NCBI GenBank assembly: GCA_028282885.1
Contig: JANQGX010000086.1
Location: 62,001-126,000 of the forward strand
Direction of reading: 5' to 3'
DNA from: SAR324 cluster bacterium
GTDB taxonomy: Bacteria; SAR324; XYD2-FULL-50-16
DNA length: 64,000 nucleotides
Made by a program: the position numbers and the translations under genes. The notes beneath the pieces are model-generated. The model saw nothing but the letters and a program-made list of their open reading frames with translations. It had not been told where the DNA came from and made no database searches. Within the stretch, counting starts at the first letter, position 1, and each line of letters opens with the position of its first letter. Of the stretch, positions 37,278 to 46,576 are shown piece after piece.

Positions 37278-38351
37278 CTAACCGTTTTCCGACTCCATCT
37301 CCATATATAACGACCGCCGCTCCTTATCCATAGACAATAGCCACGCCTCTGCCTCTTCGGGGGAAACGGCGCACAACGAACCGTCCTCCTTCTGAATGGT
37401 GACACCGCTGCCACGGATGGTTTTCAGACGTTGCTTACGCACCTCCTTATCCGGATGACAAACCAATTGGCAAAAACAGCAAGTTAATTCAATGACGTTA
37501 CCGGGCATAAGGAAATGGTAAAACCCCACATCCGATTTTGGACGCTTTTGATATGCCGGTGCCGCTTTGATAAAAGCCTGGGCGAAATCTTCATCCTTTT
37601 CAGGTATTTCGAATCTGGCAGGAGACCACGTCGACCACTTTTTTGATTTATGCAACCCGGAAAATCCTCCACAAACATAGTCGCAGCGCCAATGGTGGTG
37701 CCTTTTGGCGTAGCTGAATTTCTTCCCCCCCAGCGTAACTCCAATCGTCTCCCTTGCGTCCATATAACCCGATGCGCAAGCACCGACACATACCTTGCAT
37801 TGATCACAATACCCCTCTTCAGGTTCTGTCAACTCGGTAGGTAATAACTCAGCTTCCGTCACCATTGATCCAAGGATGACAGCAGCCCCGTATTGTGTCG
37901 TCAGCAAATTCCCCGAATATCCCAGAAATCCCACTCCGGATCTGGCTGCCAGGTAGCGGTGTGATATCGGCGGCAACTCATCCAGCACACCGCCCTTGGT
38001 GTCTTTTCGGTAGTCAATATTGGCCGTCAAAGGAACGGACCTGAATCCTTTCATTTCAAGATACTTTGCCAGATCCATGGAAATACCACTGACCAGCGTG
38101 TTGGTTCTTACATTGTTGACATTGAACGATTCAAAATCTTTTTTGCTGATAAACGATTCCACACAATCCTGATCCAACGAAACGGCAAAAACCACCGCTG
38201 ATTCGGCTTCCGGTAATACATATGTGAGATCCGATGATGGCGGACCTCCTCTCAAAGCTTCCCTTGTAACAATACCGACCAGATCTGCTCCAAGCCGCTT
38301 TGCCAGATCCTTAATTCGATTGCTCAACTGCTCTTTTTTTTGCTTCTCCAT
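37278..38351 (-). CDS. QueG/reductive-dehalogenase-like dicluster iron-sulfur protein
   Basis: 357-aa soluble protein related to epoxyqueuosine reductase and reductive dehalogenases. The N-terminal half has the family fold (LGADLVGIV, then RYLAARSGVGFLGYSGNLLT). One 4Fe-4S motif is CDQCKVCVGAC, and a second Cys group is CCFCQLVCHP. An additional His/Cys-rich stretch (HHHWRCDYVCGG) lies between them and is unusual. No Tat signal or membrane anchor is seen, so it is not a respiratory dehalogenase. The reaction is unknown. AAGGGG precedes the ATG. Confidence 0.72.
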   Translation of the reverse strand: MEKQKKEQLSNRIKDLAKRLGADLVGIVTREALRGGPPSSDLTYVLPEAESAVVFAVSLDQDCVESFISKKDFESFNVNNVRTNTLVSGISMDLAKYLEMKGFRSVPLTANIDYRKDTKGGVLDELPPISHRYLAARSGVGFLGYSGNLLTTQYGAAVILGSMVTEAELLPTELTEPEEGYCDQCKVCVGACASGYMDARETIGVTLGGKKFSYAKRHHHWRCDYVCGGFSGLHKSKKWSTWSPARFEIPEKDEDFAQAFIKAAPAYQKRPKSDVGFYHFLMPGNVIELTCCFCQLVCHPDKEVRKQRLKTIRGSGVTIQKEDGSLCAVSPEEAEAWLLSMDKERRSLYMEMESENG

Positions 38352-38707
38352 GGCTTACCCCTTTTCACCCGGACAGTTTTAAAATATCCTGTTTCAACAT
38401 TTAGCTCGTATACAAATATATTGCCTACAAGCTAATCTGTCAAATCGATTTCTGAAATGGGATTAATAGAGGCGGGTCAGGATTGTTGGACCACCTGACG
38501 CACTCTTGAAGGTTTGTAGCAAACGATCTTGAGATATGAATGGTTATCTCAACTAAGCAGATTATTTAGCAAACTGATAATACTTGCAATTGATAACGAG
38601 CAGAAGATACCTTAAGACGGGAAGCAGGATACCATTGGCCTGTTTACCATGTAAAAAACACATTAACAAAGTGTTTAGGCCGATTAAGACCGGTGTCTTG
38701 CCCGAAG
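38352..38707. other. Intergenic region
   Basis: Lies between the iron-sulfur protein's start and the end of the YdcZ-type carrier. A short inverted element (GGTCAGG and CCTGACG) near 38476-38502 is the only structure seen. No tRNA or other RNA features. Confidence 0.35.
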
Positions 38708-39142
38708 CTAAACCTTAATCTGGGTGAGAACGGCTCCGATCAACAAGAGTAAAAGTCCCAGGATATTGGTTATACTGGGGATAACCACTTTTTCTTCCAT
38801 CAGTCCAAGCCGACTGATGAATACAGATCCCACAATCTGGGCAAAAATGATAAGCGGTACGGCATAGAGGACACCCAATTTGACAACCCCTTGCATAACC
38901 GAATAGACGACCAGAACACCGACTGAGCATCCCAGCAGGTACAAGTAGCTAATGTCCTTGATCGAACTTTGGCTGGATCGTCCGACAACAAGCAAAATCG
39001 CCAGGGAAGCGACAAATCCCAATCCATGTACCAAGGTAGTGGCCTCCCAGAATCCAAGCTTCTCTCCGGTTCTGGAAATCACAACATTTTGAAAACTAAT
39101 CAGCATCCCTGCAAACAGGGCAAACGATAAACCTTGTAACAT
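38708..39142 (-). CDS. YdcZ-type (DUF606) small multidrug/metabolite carrier
   Basis: 144-aa integral membrane protein with about five hydrophobic helices and the DUF606/YdcZ pattern of the DMT superfamily (FALFAGMLISFQNVVISR at the start, VPLIIFAQIVGSVFISRLGLM later). These are half-size EamA-like carriers. AAGAAGGA precedes the ATG. It lies 68 bases downstream of a Crp/Fnr regulator on the same strand, so it is the likely target or partner of that regulator. Confidence 0.83.
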   Translation of the reverse strand: MLQGLSFALFAGMLISFQNVVISRTGEKLGFWEATTLVHGLGFVASLAILLVVGRSSQSSIKDISYLYLLGCSVGVLVVYSVMQGVVKLGVLYAVPLIIFAQIVGSVFISRLGLMEEKVVIPSITNILGLLLLLIGAVLTQIKV

Positions 39143-39210
39143 ATTTTTCCTTCTTTTATTTTTCTATTATCGCAAATAGCCAATGTCCATAGCATTTGAG
39201 TTACCCATTT

Positions 39211-39891
39211 CTATTCAAACAACCCTACAGATAATGAATTGAGTTTTTCAAAATCATTTATCCTGATTTTTCCCCGGTCCCGAAAGATAATCTCTTTTGA
39301 TTCAAGCTGTTTTAGCACCCTGCTTAAGTGGCGATAGCTGGGGCACAAAAGATCGGCCATCTCCTCCATGCTGCTGACCCGAATCTCTTCCAGACGTTTC
39401 CTGTCGTTAATCTCACTCAGGGACCATAAGTAGCTGGCGACTCTGTTTTCAAGGGGATAGACGAGATTCATGGAAGCTGATTTGGAAAAGGTATATAGCT
39501 TGTGGCTTAGCTGAGTAATGATAAACTTGAGAAATTTCGGACACTCGGTGGTATAACAGCGAATTATCGTCATGGGTATCGAGATTACCCTGGTATACTC
39601 CAGGGCTTCGACAATTGCATTCGGCGGGTAATCGGACAGATACTCCAGGTCCCCGATGGCGGCAAGCGGTCGATAGAACCTGATCAGTATTTTCTTCCCA
39701 TTCTCATGAATGGTGTAAATCTTCAGCTTCCCCTCGACCAGGAGATAGAAGTACTCCAAACGCTCGCCCAGACTGCTAAGTGCACCGCCTTTCTCGACAG
39801 TTCTGATTGACATTTCATTGATCAGCGGTTCACTGAAGACCTCTTCCAGATCAAACTTCCTGATATACTGCATTACCTGATTATCCACCAT
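39211..39891 (-). CDS. Crp/Fnr-family regulator, YeiL-like
   Basis: 226 aa. A cyclic-nucleotide-binding-like beta-roll (about 20-125) is followed by a winged helix (about 165-215). The effector domain lacks the usual cAMP phosphate-binding RxS motif, so cAMP control is unlikely. An AAGGAGGAG ribosome site precedes the ATG. The domain string and the neighbouring DUF606 carrier resemble YeiL-type loci of other bacteria. It probably controls its own promoter and the carrier gene. Confidence 0.82.
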   Translation of the reverse strand: MVDNQVMQYIRKFDLEEVFSEPLINEMSIRTVEKGGALSSLGERLEYFYLLVEGKLKIYTIHENGKKILIRFYRPLAAIGDLEYLSDYPPNAIVEALEYTRVISIPMTIIRCYTTECPKFLKFIITQLSHKLYTFSKSASMNLVYPLENRVASYLWSLSEINDRKRLEEIRVSSMEEMADLLCPSYRHLSRVLKQLESKEIIFRDRGKIRINDFEKLNSLSVGLFE

Positions 39892-40067
39892 GTCTCCTCC
39901 TTAACTGATATTATCTTATGCGGAAATTAAACCATCAAATAGGACATTTGTCATATCTTCTTTAAAAGAGAGCTTTCTTAGTTTGGATTGATTATTGAAT
40001 TTGTAATACTGAGCAAGACAAACGGGCTGAAGCCTTTACTTATTTTAAACTTAAATTCGGAAAAACA

Positions 40068-40400
40068 ATGGCTTACGATGAAGGATTAGCGGAAAGAATG
40101 CGTGATCTTTTGCAGGATCAACCGGATGTTGAAGAGAAAAAGATGTTTGGAGGTCTCTGTTTCATGGTATCGCGACATATGTGTTGCGGAATTATCGACG
40201 ACAAACTGATGGCCAGGGTGGGACCCGATAATTATGAGGAAAGTCTCACAAAAAAGCATGTTTCGGAGATGAATTTTACCGGCAAACCCATGAAAGGCAT
40301 GATCTATGTCGAAGCTGAAGGAACAACGGAAGATGAAGATCTTTCACGCTGGCTTGATGTCTGCCTTGAATTCGTCAAAACCCTGCCCCCAAAATCCTGA
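40068..40400 (+). CDS. TfoX N-terminal domain protein
   Basis: 110-aa single TfoX-N domain (MAYDEGLAERMRDLL, KKMFGGLCFMV, then KLMARVGPDNYEE). In gamma-proteobacteria TfoX/Sxy activates competence genes, but stand-alone TfoX-N proteins are widespread and mostly uncharacterised. No TfoX-C domain. There is no operon partner. Confidence 0.87.
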   Translation: MAYDEGLAERMRDLLQDQPDVEEKKMFGGLCFMVSRHMCCGIIDDKLMARVGPDNYEESLTKKHVSEMNFTGKPMKGMIYVEAEGTTEDEDLSRWLDVCLEFVKTLPPKS

Positions 40401-40517
40401 CCGGAGGCGTAATAGTTTTAATCCGGGCAAGATTGTTTGAGTTAACCAATCTTGAACACTATACCTGTAATACAAATTGGTGCGGGTCACGTATTCATGA
40501 TTCACTAGGGAAATTAA

Positions 40518-40871
40518 ATGTCACTATTGGGTAAGGTAGCTAAAAGTCTGGACAAGGCGACCGGATCAGCATCCACCAGGATGGCAGTTAATGCCTTGAT
40601 CAGTAAATATGGCAAACTGACAGACCTGTTAATCGACACACAAACTGGAAAACTGTCGGCGTCCGTCAAATTGAAGGGAGAAGCGACACCGATTTCAGTC
40701 ACCATCGACAAATACGAATTGATCCGTGACAGATCTAAGATGAGACTTCTGATTCGGGCTGCTGCTTCCGATAAGGAGTGGCTGGATTTACTTTTGCAGG
40801 ATTACGTGGTTGGGCGATCGCTGAAAGTCCCGGATGACAAAATAAAGCTTGTTGAAGAGATGCTGGGATAA
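40518..40871 (+). CDS. Hypothetical protein
   Basis: 117-aa soluble protein. After a short N-terminal helix it has two beta-rich segments (KLSASVKLKGEATPISVTIDKYELI) and a C-terminal helix, compatible with a small beta-sheet fold. No family recognised. AGGGA lies 5-9 bases before the ATG. Confidence 0.65.
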   Translation: MSLLGKVAKSLDKATGSASTRMAVNALISKYGKLTDLLIDTQTGKLSASVKLKGEATPISVTIDKYELIRDRSKMRLLIRAAASDKEWLDLLLQDYVVGRSLKVPDDKIKLVEEMLG

Positions 40872-40890
40872 ACTCAGTCAAAAACCAAAA

Positions 40891-41049
40891 ATGGATTCCA
40901 AAGCAAAGGCATATTTGAATCGATATCTCTCCAAACTGCTACCTGCTAAAAGAAATCGTTATCAGAAATTCGATGCTTACCATTTTTGTATGGAACGCGA
41001 GGAGATGGGGGAGAAGCCGGACAAAACCATGCCGGTGATTCTCGAATAG
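40891..41049 (+). CDS. Very short protein, possibly a truncated ASCH-type gene
   Basis: 52 aa starting MDSKAKAYLNRYLSKL. The opening looks like the first helix of small ASCH-domain proteins, but the domain itself is missing and the frame stops at 41049. No ribosome site is evident. It may be a remnant or a genuine small protein. Confidence 0.3.
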   Translation: MDSKAKAYLNRYLSKLLPAKRNRYQKFDAYHFCMEREEMGEKPDKTMPVILE

Positions 41050-41085
41050 TCCAGGGTTGTTTATGACGAAAAATGGTAATAGTGC

Positions 41086-42657
41086 TTAGCTGACTTTGAA
41101 TCCCAGTACAGTGAGGTCATCCTGAATCTCGTTATCGCCTTTGTATGCTTCAAACCGTTCAAGCAAAATTCGCTTCTGCTCTGTAAAGGGTTTTTTAGCA
41201 TTTTCATTTAACGCCTTCTCCAATCGTTTTTTTCCGAATGACAAGCGTTTTTCTCCGCCCAGTTGATCCACAATGCCATCGCTATGCATGTAAAATGACA
41301 TCTCATCCTTGATATCGATGCGATGGCTGGTAAAATCGAAATCCAGATCCGAGCTTTTATACCCCAAACTCTGACGATCCCCTTTAATCCGCCTCAGGTT
41401 TCCATCGTCTGCGATCAAAAGCGGCAGTCTTGCACCGGCGTACTTCATGAAGTTCTCTTCAGGACTAACCAGGCAAAAAGCAGCATCCAGACCGTCATTG
41501 GAGCGTGTGAATTCGGTATCTTGCTGCAGGGATTTTTTCACAACGATATTCAACCTTCTTAAAATCTCGGCCGGATCCAGATATCCTTCGGTTGTAGTGA
41601 TTCTGCGCAGTCCTGTTGAGGCAACCATGGTCATCATCGCCCCCGGAACACCGTGCCCGGTGCAATCGATAACCCCGGCCAGAAACTGATGTTCGAAGAA
41701 CTCCAGTACAACAAGATCTCCGCCGACAATATCACGAGGACGCCAGATGACAAAACTATCCGGCAATTGCTGTTTTAAATTCTTCCAATTCGGAAGCAGT
41801 GAGGATTGAATCATTTTGGAGTATTGAATACTGTCCATGATTTTCCGGTTTGCCTCCTCCACTTTCTCCAGCGTGGCATTCAGTTCCCTGTTTTTTTCAT
41901 TGAGATTACGGGTTCGGTCCGCAACGTCAATCTCCAGTTTTTTGCCGTACTCCTCCGAGGCTTTCAGCATTTGCCGATTGAGTTCATTTTTCTCTTCGGC
42001 AGCCTTCAAGGTATTAACGGTTCTTCTTTTTATCTCGATGGTTACGAAACCCGTAACCATGCCCATCAACAGGAAAAGCATCGCCTTGGCAACATGGTTT
42101 CCCATGGCAAACAGAAAAGGATCAACATCCACATAATTACCACCGACAATATAGGTTTTATACAACCAAAGATACTCTGAAGCGGCTACAAAACCGGTAA
42201 AAACGCAGAGTTTAAAATCGAGACGAAGGGCTGAAAGAATGATGAACAGAAAATAGATGTAGACAAACGGGGTGGTGATAAATGAGGTGGGCTCCATGAT
42301 CTGTGCCATGATGACCAACACACCGGTCGGAATGCTCGTTTCCACCAGAACGGTCATGTGCCTCATGATATCAAGCCGCTTTTTGAGCCGATCCGTCACA
42401 TGTTTATATCTGATATAAACCCCAATCTGATACAGGCAGGAAACCAACAACATAATAGACATCCACTGATATAGTTTTAATCCTTTATATTCCCTGAAAA
42501 AGGAATCGGAAAGCTGATTGGAGTTAAGATGGGCAAAGCCAAAAAATACCAGGGAAATAATGAAAAAGGCCGCAGCCAGAATAGTGATCCGGAGTTTCTC
42601 GCTTTTCAGAATCTCCAGCATCATCTTTTCCTGCAAATCCTTCTCAAGTTGTCGCAT
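41086..42657 (-). CDS. Membrane SpoIIE/PP2C-type serine phosphatase
   Basis: 523 aa. The N-terminal membrane part has about six helices (residues 15-215). A coiled coil follows (220-285), then a SpoIIE domain (about 300-523). Metal-binding and catalytic motifs are present: RDIVGGD, IDCTGHGVPGAM, MHSDGIVDQ and DNEIQDDLTV. Such enzymes dephosphorylate STAS-domain antagonists, here possibly the STAS protein at 20.2 kb. AGGAGA six bases before the ATG at 42657 decides the start over a TTG seven codons earlier. The membrane part probably senses an envelope or redox signal. Confidence 0.88.
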   Translation of the reverse strand: MRQLEKDLQEKMMLEILKSEKLRITILAAAFFIISLVFFGFAHLNSNQLSDSFFREYKGLKLYQWMSIMLLVSCLYQIGVYIRYKHVTDRLKKRLDIMRHMTVLVETSIPTGVLVIMAQIMEPTSFITTPFVYIYFLFIILSALRLDFKLCVFTGFVAASEYLWLYKTYIVGGNYVDVDPFLFAMGNHVAKAMLFLLMGMVTGFVTIEIKRRTVNTLKAAEEKNELNRQMLKASEEYGKKLEIDVADRTRNLNEKNRELNATLEKVEEANRKIMDSIQYSKMIQSSLLPNWKNLKQQLPDSFVIWRPRDIVGGDLVVLEFFEHQFLAGVIDCTGHGVPGAMMTMVASTGLRRITTTEGYLDPAEILRRLNIVVKKSLQQDTEFTRSNDGLDAAFCLVSPEENFMKYAGARLPLLIADDGNLRRIKGDRQSLGYKSSDLDFDFTSHRIDIKDEMSFYMHSDGIVDQLGGEKRLSFGKKRLEKALNENAKKPFTEQKRILLERFEAYKGDNEIQDDLTVLGFKVS

Positions 42658-42997
42658 AAGTCTCCTTGAACGGACCAACGTGAACTCTTTAGACGTATCG
42701 GTTGCTAAATAAATCTATATTATACCGTGACGCTTGAACAATCATACCATCAGTGATCAAAACTGTGATTTATGTATATAAAACAGACACGATAATAACC
42801 TCTATCCGGTACCTCATCGAACATAATCCATGTTAATCATGAACGGCACTGCCGGGAGAGTTAGATGGGCAAAATTCACAGCCAAAAGATTGATTGCCAT
42901 CGGCAAGCTTTTCCTGAACAATAAAACCACCCTCATTGAGATGAGGTTATAATAAATTCCTCACCGGATACAATCATTTTAAAAAGGAGAAATTGAA
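42658..42997. other. Divergent intergenic region
   Basis: 340 bases between the SpoIIE phosphatase and the small Cys protein. Nothing beyond AT-rich stretches was recognised. Confidence 0.35.
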
Positions 42998-43189
42998 ATG
43001 GCAGAATCCAATTGCCCCAATTGTGCCTTCAGAGCAAAATATGATAACAATCCCAAATCCTTACTCGGCAGAATTTGGAGATGGCACACTGGCTTTTGCC
43101 CCGGATGGAAGGGTTATATGAAATCACTGGACAAGGCAGAAAGGCAACAGATAGCACAAAAATACGGCATGAAGAAGTTCATGGATTGA
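42998..43189 (+). CDS. Small conserved Cys/Trp-rich protein
   Basis: 63-aa soluble protein with CPNCAFRAKYD at the start and WRWHTGFCPGWKGYM in the middle. The three cysteines and one histidine could bind a metal. I recall closely similar short proteins in other anaerobes but no function. AAAAGGAGA just upstream makes the start certain. Confidence 0.8.
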   Translation: MAESNCPNCAFRAKYDNNPKSLLGRIWRWHTGFCPGWKGYMKSLDKAERQQIAQKYGMKKFMD

Positions 43190-43647
43190 ATCGATGAACC
43201 CGGGTCTCTATAACAATTCTAACCCAGCTCACCTGCTTCGAAGACCTTGATCGTTCCAAATTGACCATCAAATCCGGGAACACGAGTAACCCGCCTTTCC
43301 CGGATTCTTCCGGTTCTTTCTGCCGGAAGCGGTGAATGAAACGACCCAATCTCTTCCAACACAGTTTACAGGTAAAGCCCAAACTCTGGGCCGATTTACC
43401 TTTCACTTCATAGTGTTCCCTTATTACTTTTTTGGAATTGGGACCAACCCCTGATCCCGAGGATTAGAAAGCAATCATTTCCTTCTTCAGTCCGTCAACA
43501 AATCCGAACCAAATATCACCTCCAATAATAGTTTCTCAGTAAAAATGTAAAAATGGATATTACCTCACGTGTTAAAATTTAATTAAAGGCTGGATCTAAT
43601 TGAGCTTTATTGTTTATGATCGTAACTTAATTTATTGGCAACCGGAT
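43190..43647. other. Intergenic region
   Basis: 458 bases before the outer-membrane barrel gene. A 75-codon open frame on the minus strand (43179-43406) starts with GTG, has no ribosome site and is not called. The last 100 bases are AT-rich and likely include the promoter of the barrel gene. Confidence 0.35.
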
Positions 43648-44928
43648 ATGAAAAAACAATTCCTGATTAAACTCACCTGTCTGTTACTTGTCGGACTTTT
43701 CTTCAGTACAACAGTCTATTCATGGGTGTTTACAAGACGAGTTGAGCAATTTAAAAAAGAGTCATCCTACGCCATTTTACCTATTCCCTACAGCATCCCC
43801 GGGATCGGCAACGGACTAGGTGTGGGAGCCGGTTTTAACAATATGTTTGAAACCTACATCGACACCTATGCATTGGCCATTTTTGGGGATGTAGAGGGAA
43901 AAGCCGTTGGCTTCACGGATATCCACCTGATTGAAAAACGCCTGATTTTTGATATCGGCTACTCGGAAATCAGCAAAGCTGCTTTTTCAATCAACTATTC
44001 CAGAGGGATGACCGGGGATGAAGATCCGGAAGATTTTGATACGGCTGAAATTTCCGATACCAGCTATGCCGGAGGTATGCTTACCCTGACTTTTGCTGAA
44101 AGAATGTTCGAAATATATGCCCAGCAGTATACTGGAAAGTCAAAACTGGAACGGATCAGGGATAAGGAAGGGAACATTCTGGTGGAAGTTGAAGACCCCC
44201 GGGAAGAATCCATCACAATAAGCCTGGGCAATGTCGTCTTCGATTTTACTGATGACAGGCACGATCCAAGAGCCGGTTTTCGATACCACTACAGCAGGAA
44301 CTTCCCGGAAGAGCCGGAGGAGGGAAACCCCCACTACTACACGGTTGATATCAATGCCACCCTCTATATTCCCTTATTGACAAATAGTACTTTTGTGACC
44401 AACTATTTCCAATCGGATGCCTATATGATCGAACAGGGTGAAACTGACAGGGATGCTATAGCAGAAGATGCTGACTTGGAGACTTGTGATCCCACCGATG
44501 CTGATTATGAAGTGTGCCAGGAAGCCCGGGAAAACTATATCGATTTGATTGAAGCCAGCAATCGCTATGGCGATGCTTCATCCCTGGGTGGCCTGAGTCG
44601 TTTGCGATCTTTTACCAGCATGCGTTATCGAGGAGCTCATACCCGCTTTTATGGCGGGGAATTTCGCTGGAACCTGACAGACGAAAAAACAAGTTTCGAT
44701 ATTTTGTTTATGAAGGATTTGCGAACGTCCATACAGCTCGCTTTCTTTCATGAAATGGGAACCATAGCCGATAAGACAGAGGACCTGTTTGAAGAAACCC
44801 GTCATTCCACCGGTATTGGAATTCGGGCCGTAATGGGGTCCGGGCTTGTTTACAGATTGGACGTGGCAACCGGTGAAGAAGGAGTCGGCTACGCGCTCTT
44901 CCTGGGATACCCCTGGGATATATTTTAG
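43648..44928 (+). CDS. Outer-membrane beta-barrel of the Omp85/BamA type, without POTRA
   Basis: 426 aa with a signal peptide (KKQFLIKLTCLLLVGLFF, cleavage near TVYS). The rest is a string of amphipathic strands ending in an aromatic residue (PWDIF), as in outer-membrane barrels. LSRLRSFTSMRYRGAH resembles the lid-lock loop (VRGY/F, then R) of Omp85 proteins. No POTRA domain fits before the barrel. One acidic loop with two Cys (ETCDPTDADYEVC) is likely surface-exposed. An upstream GTG or ATG start is possible but would precede the signal sequence. Role: outer-membrane assembly or translocation, unproven. Confidence 0.75.
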   Translation: MKKQFLIKLTCLLLVGLFFSTTVYSWVFTRRVEQFKKESSYAILPIPYSIPGIGNGLGVGAGFNNMFETYIDTYALAIFGDVEGKAVGFTDIHLIEKRLIFDIGYSEISKAAFSINYSRGMTGDEDPEDFDTAEISDTSYAGGMLTLTFAERMFEIYAQQYTGKSKLERIRDKEGNILVEVEDPREESITISLGNVVFDFTDDRHDPRAGFRYHYSRNFPEEPEEGNPHYYTVDINATLYIPLLTNSTFVTNYFQSDAYMIEQGETDRDAIAEDADLETCDPTDADYEVCQEARENYIDLIEASNRYGDASSLGGLSRLRSFTSMRYRGAHTRFYGGEFRWNLTDEKTSFDILFMKDLRTSIQLAFFHEMGTIADKTEDLFEETRHSTGIGIRAVMGSGLVYRLDVATGEEGVGYALFLGYPWDIF

Positions 44929-45093
44929 AAGTTTTAGTTTTCCGGCTAACGATTCAAACTATAAATCCCATCTGGTGATCCATATTTCCCGGTTCTTTGA
45001 TTATCAGATGGACACAGATTTGAAGCGTATATAAAAACATATGAAATCAGGATTATTAAAATCAACGATTCTTCTTCACCGTAAAACCCAGCT

Positions 45094-45768
45094 ATGAGTC
45101 TTCGTTATTCCTGCCTGATTCTCGATCACGATGACACTGCCGTAAACAGCACATCCGAAATTCACTATCCGGCACACGTGGAGGTGATGCGTCGACTTCG
45201 ACCGGAAGCAACGCCTGTCTCTCTTGAAAACTGGTTTCGGAAAAATTTTGATCCCGGTCTGATGGAGTTCCTGAAAAAGGAGCTCGAATTCAATGATGAG
45301 GAGATCGAAGTTGAATTTGAAGTCTGGAGAGAATTCACAACAAATAGGTTCCCCGAGTTTTACCCGGGCTTTATTGATATTATCCGGGAATTCAAAAAAC
45401 GCGGGGGCATTGTGGCTGTGGTTTCTCACTCGGAAGCCGATATCATCAGGCAGCATTATGAGACAGCCACAAATGGCAACATCTTCATTCCGGACACCAT
45501 CCACGGCTGGACCATGGATTCGGAAAAGCGCAAACCCAGCCCCTATCCGGTTACGGAGATAATGAAGCAATTCTCTCTATCCAAAGAGGACGTTCTGGTC
45601 GTCGATGATCTGAAACCGGGAGTGGAGATGGCAAAAGCCGCCGGTGTTCCTATTGCAGCCGCGGGTTGGTCACACCAGATCGGAGAAATCAAAGCGTTCA
45701 TGAAGGCTAACTGCCAAGTCTATTTCGACGATCCGGAAGCGTTCGGCAGGTATGTTCTCAACCAGTAA
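45094..45768 (+). CDS. HAD-superfamily hydrolase
   Basis: 224-aa haloacid-dehalogenase-like phosphatase. Motif I is LDHDDT with Asp11 the nucleophile and Asp13 the acid/base. Motif II is VVSHS, motif III Lys is in RKPSPYP, and motif IV is VVDDLKPGVEMAKAAGV. A helical cap lies between motifs I and II. It is probably a phosphatase of a small sugar or nucleotide. Single gene. Confidence 0.88.
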   Translation: MSLRYSCLILDHDDTAVNSTSEIHYPAHVEVMRRLRPEATPVSLENWFRKNFDPGLMEFLKKELEFNDEEIEVEFEVWREFTTNRFPEFYPGFIDIIREFKKRGGIVAVVSHSEADIIRQHYETATNGNIFIPDTIHGWTMDSEKRKPSPYPVTEIMKQFSLSKEDVLVVDDLKPGVEMAKAAGVPIAAAGWSHQIGEIKAFMKANCQVYFDDPEAFGRYVLNQ

Positions 45769-45959
45769 TCAGGCCTGCCAAATTTCATTTTTTTTGTATC
45801 CGGTTCGAGATCAGGCAAACCCGGATGGCATGGAAGAAGGGATAGTCTGCCTTGACTCTTTACGATGGAGGATTTACTTTCAGACAGGAATTCTGGTTTA
45901 AAAAGTAAAACTCGCTCTCGGCAGTGATACTAAAAATACCCGGAACAGTGAACCTGTCC

Positions 45960-46556
45960 ATGGCATTCGTCAATCATACGCTTGTTCCCGAATCCTTTAA
46001 GCAATCCAAAGCCAATGAACAGATCCCGGATTCCGAATGGGAGCAATTGGAATCTGTTTTGATACCTCTGGATTTGAACAAGGATGAGATGTTTGTGAAG
46101 GCCGGGGACAAGCCTCACCTGATCGGCATTATCGAATCCGGAGTTTTCCGGACCTTTTGCATGACGGAACAGGGGAATGAAAGGACACTCGCTTTTCGTC
46201 AAGAGGGCCAGTTGCTGGCAGGATATGCCCCTTTTCTGATGAACCGGTATATCTGGTACTCCATTCAGGCCCTTGAACCCTCCAGACTGGTCTGCTTTTC
46301 ATTCAGTGATCTAAACAGGCTTTCTGATTCACACCCCTGCTGGAAGGAATCCCTGTTTAATTTCACAGTCGGTCTTTATCTGGAGAAAGAGTCTCGGGAA
46401 AGATCATTGTTAATGGAAGATGCAAAGGGCCGCTACCTTTCTTTTCTAAAAGAGTATTCCGGACTCAGTGACCGAATTCCCCAATACCACATAGCCTCCT
46501 ACCTCGGTATCTCCCCGATTTCACTCAGCCGAATAAAGTCTGAGCTGAAGAAATAA
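45960..46556 (+). CDS. Crp/Fnr-family regulator
   Basis: 198 aa. A cyclic-nucleotide-like effector domain (about 25-125) is followed by a compact C-terminal helix-turn-helix (IASYLGISPISLSRIKSELKK at the end). The effector pocket lacks a clear RxS. The start could be the GTG at 45924, but the ATG at 45960 is preferred. It lies directly upstream of the GPH carrier and D-aminoacylase genes, and a Fnr-type palindrome follows its stop, so it probably controls them. Confidence 0.8.
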   Translation: MAFVNHTLVPESFKQSKANEQIPDSEWEQLESVLIPLDLNKDEMFVKAGDKPHLIGIIESGVFRTFCMTEQGNERTLAFRQEGQLLAGYAPFLMNRYIWYSIQALEPSRLVCFSFSDLNRLSDSHPCWKESLFNFTVGLYLEKESRERSLLMEDAKGRYLSFLKEYSGLSDRIPQYHIASYLGISPISLSRIKSELKK

Positions 46557-46562
46557 TTCCTG

Positions 46563-46576
46563 TTAACATATGTTAA
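46563..46576. promoter_or_regulatory. Fnr/Crp-type palindrome
   Basis: TTAAC-ATAT-GTTAA, a perfect 14-bp palindrome with the half-site spacing of Fnr/Dnr boxes (TTGAT-N4-ATCAA). It starts seven bases after the Crp/Fnr-family gene and about 290 bases before the GPH carrier. Binding by that regulator is inferred. Confidence 0.55.

Noticed and set aside
38460..38540. Possible tRNA-like fold
   Set aside because: No T-loop consensus and no four-arm pairing; only a short inverted repeat.
43179..43406. 75-codon minus-strand frame with a CKLC pair
   Set aside because: GTG start without ribosome site and overlap with the small Cys gene; chance is likely.
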